A DNA stretch of 64,000 nt, from positions 32,002,109 to 32,066,108 of the forward strand of contig CM055896.1 in the NCBI GenBank assembly GCA_029582155.1. Reading direction: 5' to 3'. The DNA comes from Panopea generosa (Eukaryota > Mollusca > Bivalvia > Adapedonta > Hiatellidae). The position numbers and the translations under genes are program-made. Position 1 is the stretch's first letter. Each line of letters opens with the position of its first letter. The notes beneath the pieces were generated by a model that ran no database searches, was not told the origin of the DNA, and saw only the letters and a program-made list of their open reading frames with translations. This document shows positions 27,301 through 42,300 of the stretch, piece by piece.

Positions 27301-30300
27301 TCATTGATACTAGCATACTCGCTATTAAACTGCTTAAATGAATATTTGTGTTGCTAATGTATGAAAATTCGATTTACTTACGTGAAAAATCTACATTGTT
27401 TTAGCAGCGACCGCGGTGAAACGTATTCCCCAGTGCTCATAGTCTCTCGCGAAATTTCGCTCTCGCACGCGACGAGAATTCGGGATTTCGAAGAGGTCAA
27501 TACGTAGTTCATGTATCGGATTTACTGGTTTTTATTTCAGTTAATAGAATTGTCTTTTATAAATCTTCAAACAAATTATATGGGATTTTTAAGATCAGGT
27601 TGAAAAAAGGTGTTCATGGTTTTAATATAATCTGAACATTTACTATTGAACATGAAACTATAGTATTGTATACATACATACATGTACACACACATATACA
27701 TTCATACCTATGTCATGATATTTTGAATATGTTCAATTGTATAAGTCAATCCAAAATGTTCAAATAGGGAGTCCACTTTTTTTTTTAAATTTATGAATTT
27801 CCAAGTTTGTTCTGAGCGATACATCTTCCTATGCTGTATTGTAACTTAATTATTGTTTTGAACTGTGTAATCTCTGGTTCCGAGTTTTTTAGTCTTTGTT
27901 TAGAAATATAATATTTTGCTGAAAACAGTATATTTATAACATCATCAAAATTAGTGTTGCCCAAAATTATATAAATTTCTTGTCATTTTTGTTGGACATT
28001 TTTGATTTATGAAGTTTGTAAGTTTGGCCCAGAAAGGTTTTGTGACTCTGCATTCACACAAAAGATGTTTTATTGTCTCGGGATGATTTTTGCAAAATGA
28101 ACAGAGATTTGAGTTAATAATATTCGGGTTTTTTTCTAAGAAATAGATTGTCCCTTATTTTCGATGATTTACTCTGCTTTGAAACCATTGCAGATTAGAG
28201 TCATAACCACATTTAAAAGAGACATTAAATCGTTTAGTTACGACTGATTCTTCATTCACATCAAGATCTTTTCCCCATTTTGCGGATGCTACTGGGTTTT
28301 CAGGTTTGGATTTAATCATATCACAATCTGCTTCCTTTTTCATTTTTAAATAAAATTGAGATTGACAGAGGAAATAATAGATCTTTTAATTAAGAGCTAG
28401 AGTGCGGAAACGAAAAATTGCATAGGCAAACCCTTATTGTGGTAATAAGTCCTCTGTATTCTAAAACATGCGTTACAACACGGTACTCGAACCTCCAACC
28501 CTTATTTTAGGATTATGCCACAATGGCATCACTTGAAATTCATGCCATGAATACGGTGTTATTTCTTTTAGAAATTTCATATAACAGTTAAAAACATCTT
28601 GTATCTAGATTATTTTCAATAAAAACAGCTCCAAAAGCACCAAAATGTGTAAGAGTGTCTTATATAAAACTTTAAAGATTTCCAAGTATTTTTTTGTCAT
28701 CTTGTAGTATTCTTCTTATCCATGTGATTTTTAAAGCTGTAATAAATGAGTCATGGTTTTACATTCTAAGTTCCCCTAGTGCATAGTCTTTATAAATTAC
28801 TGTTCTTTTAATTTCATCTAATTTTTCATTCCATACAAATCTAAAAATTAACATTTTTTTTTCTTTTATAGTTTCTGCATCAGGATAACATGTAGGCAAT
28901 GCAAAAATAAGATGAATGATTTTTGAAATTGCTAAGGTTTTTTATAACTATATTTTTTTCAATTGGAGATAAATTCTTCTGGACCATGCAATGAGTAGTT
29001 TCTTGATTTCTTTAATCTTATTATCATAATAAAGCCTGACCATTGAGCCAGGATTTGTTGAAAAGTTTGTGCCCAATACAGTAAATTTATCATCCCAATT
29101 TAATTGTATATCACTACAGATTTTTGTTTGACAATCTTTTTTTGCACCTACCCATATAACATATAAGTTTTATCAATGTTAATATTTAGGCCGAATATTT
29201 TTTGTATAGAATTTTAACACTTTTAATACAGTATTACGTTTCTATAAGATTTTTCGGACCCGTCTAATAATAAAGATGTACCATCAACAAACTGTGAAAT
29301 AACGTATTCTGTGGACCCTATATTATTCCCTTGATATCTGGACTGTTTCTGACAAGGGCAGCAAGTACTTCAGCATACAAAATAAAGACATATGGGGATA
29401 TTGGGTCCCCCTGGCGACATTCTCTTTGAAGAAAATGCCATTTTGCAATATGTCCATTCACGTTACAGCACGATTCTGTATCATTATAAAATATATTTAT
29501 CCATTTTTTAAAATCAGGACCAAAGTTGTAAAAGTTTAAAACATGATGAATAAAACGCCATGCAACTGAATCAAAAGCTTTTTCAAAATCAATTAAAAGT
29601 AAAAATCCTGGTATATTATTTTTTTCTGTATAAAACATTAGATCATATAAAAGTCTTGTATTTTCTCCTATATATCTGTTTGGAATGAAACCTGTTTGAT
29701 CTTAATTTAATTAAAAATGTTTCCATATATATTTGTAATCTATTCGCTATACTGGCTGATGAAATTTTATAAGAGACATTTAGTAATGAAATGGGACGCC
29801 AATATTTTAATTATTTCTTATCCTTGTTTCCTTTAGGTATACAAGTTATAACTCCTTGTTTTTTGTGATATAGAAAGTTCCCCTTTATTAAAATCAGCAT
29901 TAACAGATCTCACTAAAAAGTGTCCTATATTACACAATAAAAAATGTGTAAAATTCAACAATAAATCCCGAGTGCCCTTTACTTTTTGAGTTCTTCATTT
30001 TCTTCTGATTGAATAGACATTCTTCATATGACAATTTACCTTCCATTGATTGTTTTTCATTTTCATTTAATTAAGGAATATTAAAGTTGGATAAAGTTTC
30101 AAATAAGTTGATTGTTACAGTATCATGTAATGAATATCATTTTTCATCAAAGTACATAGTTTCAGATCCAATCTTGTGTATCAATAAGAACATTGTTTTT
30201 AGACAGGAGATTTAGCATAACCTTTGACACAAAGTTTTTGTTTACCAAATTGCAAAGAAAAAATGTGCGTTTTTCTCCTTTTTCAATTCATTTTGCCTGT

Positions 30301-33300
30301 GATCTTATTTTAACGCCTTGCATTTTTTCCACGTATTTTGTATAATTCTTGCTTTTTAATTTCTAGCAGTTCATGATTAAAAAAATGATCTTTCAAGTTT
30401 TTCAAGTCCTTTAAGTAGTGAATATTCATTGTTTTTTGGTGGTTTTTTTTTAAGGAATGAAGATAATTTAATTGTCTGACCCCTTATTTCAAAAAATAAT
30501 ATCTAACTGAAGCGTATCATTTTCAATGTCATTTATAGTTTTATCAGAAAGTTTATCCTTTTTAGCATGTTGTAATTTTATCTTTTCAATAGTTATTTGA
30601 ACATATTTATATATCTAATGTCTTTTAGCAGAGAATTATTCATTTTCCAGTATGAATAACCTTTATTGACTTTAATAAAATTTAATTTTAAAAGAATCAA
30701 AGAATGGTCAGTTTCATACCCTGGTAGCTATATCAGTAAGTACTTGCTGGAAGATCAAAAAGAAGTCTTATCTTGCTTTCTTATTAGTATTCTTTCGAAA
30801 CCATGTGTATTCTTTTTTTTCTAGATTCTGGTCTTTCCATTTTAAAAATAATTTGATGTTTTAAGAACATTGTAGCATTTCTATACTGATATACACCATT
30901 GTAGCTTGACCTCGTGTATTTTTGTTAACAAGATCTGCTTCAAACATAACTTTAAAACCCGTTAAGTTGTACTCTTTTGTTTAAATTTTAACGTTTAGTT
31001 TTTCCTAAAATTTACAAATGATGTTGATAAATAAAAAACTTAAACCTTTAAATACCATCTTCCGTGGCCTAATGGTTAAGTCGTCCGCCTCGGAAGCGGG
31101 AGTTTGAAGGAGCGAATCCCGGTGGAAGCACTTGAATTTTTACTGATGCGAACTGTTGCTAAGCCCAGCAGCTAGTTAAATTGAGTGGTATCGAATGTCT
31201 AACAGCCTGACGCCTGGCAACGATAGCTTTCGGGAAATAACTGTGTACAATATAAAGTTGCCTCATAAGCCAACTGTGGCTGGTCATTTCATGTAGGAGT
31301 GGTACTATAATAAAAGAAATACTTTATACACTTTTCACTTTTTTATAATAAATGTCAATAACATGTTTTTATCGTTTCTAACGATAGTAACGATATACGT
31401 GTGTAAATGATTGACACCGATGTGCTATGTTTAAAAAAGATACAATCAATCAGATATACATACTAAGGGACTGGTTGTAATAAATGCAAATACGTTTCAT
31501 AAGTATGTAAGTAGTTATTAATATCTACTATGACTTCATAAACATAGTGTAATAAGCAATAAAAATGATTTTAAAAAATCACTCACGGACGTTAACCATA
31601 TTGCATACTTACATGTACCATATGATTAAATTTATATTCATGCGACGTCAAAATACGAATCCTTTATTTAGAATGACCTTTGTTGTTTCAAAACGATTCC
31701 AAACAGCTCAAACAAAGTGATTTTAATGTGCTTAGTAGCATCAAACGTCTACAAACAATTTAGGTCTATATTTTCTAAATATGTATCTTTTTAAACTATT
31801 GTGGAAGCTGACACATATTTAAACATTTTAATATCGTTTGTTCCGATGATCGTTCACTTCTGTTTTATATTTGTACTGCACTTATTGTTATTATTTAAAC
31901 ATTCAGATTGTATATTAATGTACATGTGTGTTACCTGTTTGTTTTTTAATCTGCCGTTAGATATGAACATGTATGCTCTGTTTTCAATTATTGTTATTCA
32001 AATAGAACATTGTAGTTCAAAAATAATATTATACATTGTAAAAATCGTTTTAATCAATCCATATATTAACGATATTGAGTAGAAAATAATTGTTTTCATT
32101 TACAGCATGTACCAACGGAACGTGGGGTTACAATTGCATGAATACGTGTGGCAACTGTTTGATTGGCCCATGTGACAGATTTACTGGTTACTGTTCTAGT
32201 GGATGTCAGCCAGGATACAAACCGACACAAATATGTAACAATGGTATGTGTAGATTTACCCATTACAGTACAGTGCTTAGGCTAGATATATAATGTAGTT
32301 GACGTAGGAATCGTTTGTTTGTTTACACGATATATTCACAATACTATGTGATACTAGTTTCATTTCTTGTCCTTTTAGAATGTGATGCCGGTACCTATGG
32401 ACAAGACTGTTCGTCAAATTGCAGTGAACGATGTTTCGCTCCTCCAGACTGCAACAAAACGGATGGACATTGTGAGAGCTGTGTTTCAGGATGGAAAGGG
32501 AATTGGTGTGAACAGGGTAATTGTAAACAGAACACGTACTATAAATAAAAACATACTCTCATGTTGATGGATGTTTTTTGTTTGCCACTTACCCGTCATA
32601 AAAAGACAACGTTTTATTATAATTGCTATCAAATCGTTGCAACATAGTGCAATATGTCAATGTAAATTATGGGCATATTGTTTTACAAATGATGTAACAG
32701 ATAATTTTAACTTGCAAACATTTGTATAAGTTAAATACATACGATGGTAATCCATGAAATAAATTATTCAAACCCAACCTTATACAAATACATTTGTGAT
32801 ACACTATAAATTATATCAGTTCATAAAGTTTAGTTAAATAATTATCACATATATATATCATTGTCACACAATGTTGTGAGTAAAAATGTTGAAATAAATA
32901 AAGTTAAACAAATTCCAATAAAATGTATTACACATAGCTATAATAATAATATGTTCAAAGTTCACACACTATTTTCTTAACACACTGAATGATTAATACA
33001 GTCCTAATTATGAATGATAAACAAAGTCCTAATGGCGAAGGATTAATACAGTCCTAATGATAAAGGATTAATACAGTTCAAATGACTGAATGATAAACAC
33101 AGTCCTAATGATGAATGATAAACAAAGTCGTAATGATGAAGGATTAATACAGTTTTAATGAATAAATGATACCACAGTCCTAATGATGAATGATAAACAC
33201 AGTCCTAATGAATTAATAATTAACACAGTCATAATAATGAATGATTAACAAAGTCCTAATGATGAATGAGGAACAAAGTCCTAATGATGAAGGATTAATA

Positions 33301-36300
33301 CAGTTTAAATGAATAAATGATAAACACAGTTCTAATGAATAAATATTCACACAGTCATAATAATGAATGATTAACAAAATCCTAATGACTGAATGATTAA
33401 AACAGTGATCATGACTGAATGATTAAACAGTCCTAATAACTGAATGATTAATACAGTCTTAATGATGAATGATTAATACTGTCCTAATGATGAGGGATTA
33501 ATACAGTCCTATTACGAAGGATTAATACAATTCTAATGATGAATGATTAAAACTGTCCTAATGATGAGGGATTAATACAGTTCAAATGACTGAATGATAA
33601 ACACAGTCCTAATGATGAATGATAAACAAAGTCGTAATGATGAAGGATTAATACAGTTTTAATGAATAAATGATTTACACAGTCCTAATGATGAATGATA
33701 AATACAGTCCTAATGAATTAATAATTAACACAGTCATAATAATGAATGACTAACAAAGTTCTAATGATTAATGAGAAACAAAGTCCTAATGATGAAGGAT
33801 TAATACAGTTTAAATGAATAAATGATAAACACAGTTCTAATGAATAAATATTCACACGGTCATAATTATGAATGATTAACAAAGTCCTAATGACTGAATG
33901 ATTAAAACAGTGATCATGACTGAATGATTAAACAGTCCTAATAACTGAATGATTAATACAGTCTTAATGATGAATGATTAATACTGTCCTAATGATGAGG
34001 TATTAATACAGTCCTATTACGAAGGATTAATACAATCCTAATGATGAATGATTAAAACTGTCCTAATGATGAGGGATTAATACAGTTCTAATGACGAAGG
34101 ATTAACACAGTCCTAATGATGAATGATTAACACGGTCCTTATGACTAAATGATTAACAGAGTCGTGATGTTGAATGATTAACACAGTTGTCATGACTAAA
34201 TGATTAATACAGTCCTAATGATGAATGATAAACACAGTCCTAATGACTAAGTAATTAACACCGTTCTAATGATGAATGATAAACATAGTCCTAATGACTG
34301 AATGATTAAAACAGTTCTCATGACTGAATGATTATAACAGTCCTAATGACTGATAAGTTAACACAACCTAATGATGAATGATTAACACAGTCCTAATGTT
34401 GAATGATTAACACAGTTGTCATGACTCAATGCTTAACACAGTCCTAATGATGAATGATTAACACAGTCCTTATGACTAAATGATTAACAGAGTGCTAATG
34501 TTCAATGATTAACACAGTTGTCATGACTAAATTATTAATACAGTCCTAATGATACGTGATTAATACAGTCCTGATGATCAATGATAAATACAGTCCTAAT
34601 GACTAAATAATTAACACAGTCCTCACGATGAATGATTAACATAGTCCTAATGACTGAATGTTTAAAACAGTTCTCATGACTGAATGATTAACACAGTCGT
34701 AATGACTGAATGATGAACAAAGTTTTCTTGACTGAATGATATACAAAGTCCTAACGATGAATGATTAACATAGTCCTAATGACTGAATGTTTAAAACAGT
34801 TCACATGACTGAATGATTAACACAGTCGTAATGACTGAATGATTAACAGAGTTCTCTTGACTGAATGATTAACAAAGTCCTTATGACAGGATGTTTATTT
34901 AGAATGACCTTTGTTGTTTCAAAACGATTTCAAAAAGCTCAAAAAAAGTGATTTTAATATTACTTGGAATAATGATCTTCAGTGTTAATTTCTTGTTTAC
35001 AAAGCGTTTTACTGTTTAATGTTTCTTTGATGATTGGTTACAGAATGTGAAAATGGACGTTTTGGAGAGAATTGCATCCAGTTTTGTGGTCATTGCTTAC
35101 ATGGTACATGTGACAGAGTCTCCGGTAACTGTACCGGTGGTTGTATGGCGGGATACAAACATACAGCACGCTGTGTAGATGGTAAATTTAATGACAGCAA
35201 TACTAACATTTACTGTTATAAGTTTCTGCTAAAGTATGTTGATAGTCTAATGATAAACCACCATTGTCAAGACATTGTGATAATATATAAATGGTTCTGA
35301 TACTTATGATACATCTATGTTTCTTTGACAATTTGTTTTAATAAAACATTGTATCAAAATATAAAAGAGAACGCCAACTTAAGTAAATAAACATCGATAA
35401 CACATGATTTGTACGTATGCTGATCGTAATAGTGGTTCAAATTAACGTTTTTAATCTGATTTAATTTTAGACAAACACATCATTATCAAATCAAAAGCAA
35501 ACGGTCAATTTTAGTTTTTTACGCTTCAAGATCTTATTATATATTCATTTTTCATTAAAAGCTTGTTATTAATAATAAGTATAATGTCTTTAATTAAGCC
35601 AGCTCAAATAAGTATTGCATGTTTAAAACAAATGTAATTATAAATTATCATTGTAGAATGTATCAACGGGTCTTATGGAATGGACTGTGCAGGTAATTGT
35701 AGCGAAAACTGCCAAGATAAAACATACTGTAATAAAGCTGATGGACAATGTGAATGTAAGGAAGGATGGGAAGGCGAAAAGTGCAACCAAGGTAATCATT
35801 TAATTAATAGAGGCATATACGAGTAACTCAACAAATAAAAATCTTAGTTATCTATTCTAATTAGGAAATGAATAAGTATTTACCTGATGCACACTTCCTT
35901 CTTTATAATGATACTTTATTATTAGTGAGATCTCCATAGAATGGACGAAGAAGATTAAAAAAGACCATAACTCCCTCTTTTTATAACATTTTTTTTCTCA
36001 TAGTGTTTTGACTTTTGTAACATGACGTGGTATATCATAGTAACAATCGGTTCTTTATAAGCAAATGTCTGAAATTATGGATGTCTTTTAACCATTAAAT
36101 GTCACATACGCCATGCGGTAATACTTTATATATAACCTTATAAAGAAGAGCTTCGTTCAGCACCGTTAAACAGCAAACACGTTTAATGCCTGGTTAATCG
36201 CGTACTGTGTACTAATTTGAGGTTGAACCAGTGTCTACTAACATTAGCAAACATTTAACCGAACTGTACGGAGTACTACATCGAGTTTCACTCACAATAA

Positions 36301-39300
36301 CCTTGTTAAGAAACTATATAACAATGCAGGATTATACACTGATCTTAGTAGCATCAAACGTCTACAAACAATTTAGGTCTTTATTTTCTAAATATGTATC
36401 TTGTTAAACAATTGTGGAAGCTGACATATTTTTTCTCTTTAATATCGTTTGTTCCGATGATCGTTCACTTCTGTTTTATACTTGGATTGGACTTATTGTT
36501 ATTATTGAAACATTCAGATTGTATATTAATGTGCCTGTGTGGTACCTGTTTTTTTTTTTTAATCTGCCGTTAGATATAAACATGTATACTCTGTTTTCAA
36601 TTATTGTTATTCAAATAGAACATTGTAGTTCAAAAATAATATTATACATTGTAAAAATCGTTTTAATCAATCCATATATTAACGATATTGAGTAGAAAAA
36701 AATTGTTTTCATTTACAGCATGTACCAACGGAACGTGGGGTTACAATTGCATGAATACGTGTGGCAACTGTTTGATTGGCCCATGTGACAGATTTACTGG
36801 TTACTGTTCTAGTGGATGTCAGCCAGGATACAAACCGACACAAATATGTAACAATGGTATGTGTAGATTTACCCATTACAGTACAGTGCTTAGGCTAGAT
36901 ATATAATGTAGTTGACGTAGGAATCGTTTGTTTGTTTACACGATATATTCACAATACTATGTGATACTAGTTTCATTTCTTGTCATTTTAGAATGTGATG
37001 CCGGTACCTATGGACAAGACTGTTCGTCAAATTGCAGTGAACGATGTTTCGCTCCTCCAGACTGCAACAAAACGGATGGACATTGTGAGAGCTGTGTTTC
37101 AGGATGGAAAGGGAATTTGTGTGAACAGGGTAATTGTAAACAGAACACGTACTATATATAAAAACATACTCTCATGTTGATGGATGTTTTTTGTTTGCCA
37201 CTTACCCGTCATAAAAAGACAACGTTTTATTATAATTGCTATCAAATCGTTGCAACATAGTGCAATATGTCAATGTAGATAATGGGCATATTGTTTTACA
37301 AATGATGTAACAGATAATTTTAACTTGCAAACATTCGTATAATTTAAATACATACGATGGTAATCCATGAAATGAATTATTCAAACCCAACCTTATACAT
37401 ATACATTTGTGATACACTATAAATTATATCAGTTCATTATGTTTAGTTAAATAAGTATCACATATATATCATTGTCACACAATGTTGTGAGTAAAAATGT
37501 TAAAATAAATAAAGCTTCAACCAAATTGCTTATGCCGATATAGCGTATTACTCATAGCTATAATAATAATATGTTCAAAGTACACACACTATTTTCTTAA
37601 CACACTGAATGATTGATACAGTCTTAATGATGAATGATAAACAAAGTCCTAATGGCGCAGGATTAATACAGTCCTAATGATGGAGGATGAATACAGTTCA
37701 AATGACTGAATGATTAACGCAGTCCAAATGATGAATAATAAACAAAGTCCTAATGGCGAAGGATTAATACAGTCCTAATGATGAAGGATGAATACAGTTC
37801 AAATGACTGAATGATTAACACAGTCCTCATGATGAATGATAAACACAGTCCTAATGGCGAAGGATTAATACAGTCATAATAATGAATGATTAACACAGTC
37901 GTAATGGCGCAGGATTAATACAGTGCTAATGATGAAGGATGAATCCAGTTCAAATGACTGAATGATTAACACAGTCCAAATTATGAATAATAAACAAAGT
38001 CCTAATGGCGACGGATTAACACAGTCATAATGATGAATGATTGACAAAGTCCCAATAACTGAATGATTAAAACAGTGAGCATGACATAATGATTAACACA
38101 GTCCTAATGACTGAATGATTAACACAACCTAATGATGAATGATTAACACAGTCCTAATAACTGAATGATCAATACTGTGTAACAGTCTTAATGATGAATT
38201 AAGTAATACTGTCCTAATGATGAAGGATTAATACAGTCCTAATGATGAAGGATTAATACAGTCCTAATGATGAATGATTAACACAGTCCTCATGACTAAA
38301 TGATTAACACAGTCCTATTGATGAAGGATTAATACAGTCCTTACTATGAATGATAAACACAGTCCTAATGATGAATGATTAACACAGTTCTCATGACTGA
38401 ATGATTAACACAATTTTTTAATGATGAATGATAAAAACAGTCTTAATGAATAAATGATTAACACAGTCCTAATGATGAATAGTAAACACAGTCCTAATGA
38501 CTTAATAATTAATACAGTTCTTATGAGTGAATGATTTACACAGTCCTAACGATGAATGATTAACACTGTCCTAATGACTGAATAATTAATACAGTTCTTA
38601 TGACTGAATGATTAACACAGTCCTAATAATGAATGATTAACACAGTCCTAATGATGAATGATCAACACAGTCATAATGAGTGGATAATAATACAGTTCTC
38701 ATGACTGAATGATTAACACAGTCCTAATGATGAATGATAAACACAGTCCTAATGATGAATGATAAACACAGTCCTAATGACTGAATAATTAATAAAGTTC
38801 TTATGACTGAATAATTTACACAGTCCTAATGATGAATGATAAACACAGACCTTATGATGAATGATAAACACAGTCCTAATGACTAAATAACTAACACAGT
38901 CCTAATGATGAAGGATGAATACAGTTCAAATGACTGAATGATTAACACAGTCCAAATGATGAATAATAAACAAAGACCTAATGGCGACGGATTAACACAG
39001 TCATAATGATGAATGATTAACACAGTTCTCATGACTGAATGATTAACACAGTCTTAATGATAAATGAATATTACAGTCCTAATAAGAATGATAAACACAG
39101 TCCTAATGACTAAATAATTAACACAGTTTTAATGATGAATGATAAAAACAGTCTTAATGACTAAATGATTAACACAGTCCTAATGATGAATAGTAAACAC
39201 AGTCCTAATGACTGAATAATTAATACAGTTCTTATGACTGAATGATTAACACAGTCCTAATGATGAATGATAAACATAGTCCTAATGACTGAATAATTAA

Positions 39301-42300
39301 TACAGTTCTTGTCACTGAATGATTAACACAGTCCTAATAATGAATGATTAACACAGTCCTAATGATGAATGATAAACACAGTCCTAATGACTGAATAATT
39401 AATACAGTTCTCATGACTGAATGATTAACACAGTCCTAATGATGAATGATTAACATTGTCCTCATGACTGAATGATTAACACAGTCCTAATGAAAAATAA
39501 TTAACAAAGTTCTCATGACTGAAAGATTAATACAGTCCTAATGATGAATGATTAACACAATATTAATGAAGAATGATTAACACAGTCCTCATGACTGAAT
39601 GATAAACACAGTCCTAATGATGAATGATTAACACAGTCCTAATGAAGAATGATTAACACAGTTCTCATGACTGAATGATTAACACAGTCCTCTTGACTAA
39701 ATGATTAACACGGTCATAATGATGAATGATTCACACAGTTCTTATGACTGAATGATTAACACAACCTAATGATGAATGATTAACACAGTTCTAATGATGT
39801 ATGATTAACACAGTCCTCATGACTAAATGATTAACACAGTCCTAAAGATAAATGATTAACACAGTCCTAATGATAAATGATTAAAACAGTCCTAATTATG
39901 AATGATACACACAGTCCTAATGACTAAATAATTAAAACAGTCGTAATGGTGAATGATAAACATAGTCTAAAGGACTGAAAGATTTAAACAGTTCTCTTGA
40001 CTAAATGATTAATACAGTCCTAATGACTGAATGATCAACCCAGTTCTCATGACTGAATGATTTACACAGTCCTAATAACTGAATGATCAATACAGTCTTT
40101 ATGATGAATAAGTAATACTGTCCTTATGATGAAGGATTAATACAGTCCTGATGACGAAGGATTAGTACAGTCCTAATGATGAATGATTAACACAGTCCTC
40201 ATGACAAAATGATTAACACAGTCCTATTGATGAAGGATTAATACAGTCTTAACTATGAATGATTAACACAGTCCTAATGATGAATGATTAACACAGTCCT
40301 CATGACTAAATGATTAACACAGTCCAATTGATGAAGGATTAATACAGTCCTTACTATAATTGATTAACACAGTCATAATGACGAATGATTAACACAGTTC
40401 AAATGGCTGAATGATTAATACAGTTCTTATGATAAATGTTTATTACAGTCCTAATAAGAATGATAAACACAGTCCTAATGACTAAATAATTAACACAGTT
40501 TTAATGATGACTGATAAAAACAGTCTTAATGACTGAATAATTAATACAGTTCTTATGACTGAATGATTTACACAGTCCTAACGATGAATGATTAACACAG
40601 TCCTAATGACTGAATAATTAATACAGTTCTTATGACTGAATGATTAACACAGTCCTAATAATGAATGATAAACACAGTCCTAATGACTGAATAATAATAC
40701 AGTTCTCATGACTGAATGATTAACACAGTCCTAATGATGAATGATAAACACAGTCCTAATGATGTATGATAAACACAGTCCTAATGACTGAATAATTAAT
40801 ACAGTTCTTCTGACTGAATGATTAACACAGTCCTAATGATGCATGATAAACACAGTCCTAATGACTAAATAACTAAGACAGTCCTAATGATGAATGATTA
40901 ACATTGTCCTAATGACTGAATGATTAACACAGTCCTAATGAAAAATAATTAGCACAGTTCTCATGACTGAACGATTAATACAGTCCTAATGATGAATGAT
41001 TAACACAATATTAATGAAGAATGATTAACACAGTCCTCATGACTGAATGATAAACACAGTCCTAATGATGAATGATTAACACAGTCCTAATGAAGAATGA
41101 TTAACACAGTTCTCATGACTGAATGATTAACACAGTCCTCATGACTAAATGTTTAACACGGTCCTAATGATGAATGATTCACACAGTTCTTATGACTGAA
41201 TGATTAACACAACCTAATGATGAATGATTAACACAGTTCTAATGATGTATGATTAACACAGTCCTCATGACTAAATGATTAATTCAGTCCTGAAGATAAA
41301 TGATTAACACAGTCCTAATGATAAATGATTAATACAGTCCTAATTATGAATGATAAACACAGTCCTAATGACTAAATAATTAAAACAGTGGTAAAGGTGA
41401 ATGATAAACATAGTCTTAAGGACTGAATGATTTTAACAGTTCTCTTGACTAAATGATTAATACAGTCCTAATGACTGAATGATCAACACAGTTCTCATGA
41501 CTGAATGATAAACACAACATAATGATGAATGATTAACACAGTCCTAATAACTGAATGATCAATACAGTCTTAATGATGAATTAGTAATACTGTCCTTATG
41601 ATGAAGGATTAATACAGTCCTAATGACGAAGGATTAATACAGTCCTAATGATGAATGATTAACACAGTCCTCATGACAAAATGATTAACACAGTCCTATT
41701 GATGAAGGATTAATACAGTCTTACCTATGAATAATTAACACAGTCCTAATGATGAATGATTAACACAGTCCTCATGACTAAATGATTAACACAGTCCTAT
41801 TGATGAAGGATTAATACAGTCCTTACTCTGAATGATTAACACAGTCATAATGATGAATGATTAACACAGTTCTCATGACTGAATGATTAACACAGTCCTA
41901 ATGATAAATGATTATTACAGTCCTAATAAGAATGATAAACACAGTCCTAATGACTAAATAATTAACACTGTTTTAATGATGAATGATAAGAACAGTCTTA
42001 ATGACTAAATGAATAACACAGTCCTAATGATGAATAGTTAACACAGTCCTAATGACTGAATAAATAATACAGTTCTTATGACTGAATGATTAACACAGTC
42101 CTAATGATGAATGATAAACACAGTCCTAATGACTGAATAATTAATACAGTTCAAATGATTGAATGATTAACACAGTCCTAATAATGAATGATTAACACAG
42201 TCCTAATGATGAATGATAAACACAGTCCTAATGACTGAATAATTAGTACAGTTCTCATGACTGAATGGTTAACACAGTCCTAATGATGAATGATTAACAC

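Larger units (their letters stand above)
24213..27489. mobile_element. Possible DNA transposon relic bounded by inverted CpG-rich arms and holding a THAP relic
   Basis: The plus-strand segment 24213-24271 (gaaatcttactctcgtgcgt..., ending ggggaatcgcg) resembles the reverse complement of 27421-27489 (gaaatcccgaattctcgtcg..., ending ggggaatacg). Both arms read inward and are CpG-dense in an AT-rich setting. THAP domains occur in P-element-type transposases. Against this: the arms are only moderately similar and could be two dispersed repeats that happen to face each other. Confidence 0.35.
31733..32983. repeat. Recent segmental duplication, copy 1
   Basis: Nearly identical to 36346-37603 (offset about 4613). 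It starts at ttagtagcatcaaacgtc, includes exons 10 and 11, their intron and about 460 bp downstream, and runs into the minisatellite on its right. Confidence 0.92.
36346..37603. repeat. Recent segmental duplication, copy 2
   Basis: Partner of 31733-32983. Intron bases between the two exons differ at about one position from copy 1 (tgtcc versus tgtca before ttttag). Its left edge abuts unrelated sequence; its right edge runs into array 2. Confidence 0.92.

Noticed and set aside
31065-31135. tRNA gene with nominal anticodon CGG
   Set aside because: Good anticodon stem-loop but the T arm and B box are damaged, and a SINE-like body follows. Kept as a SINE with low confidence.
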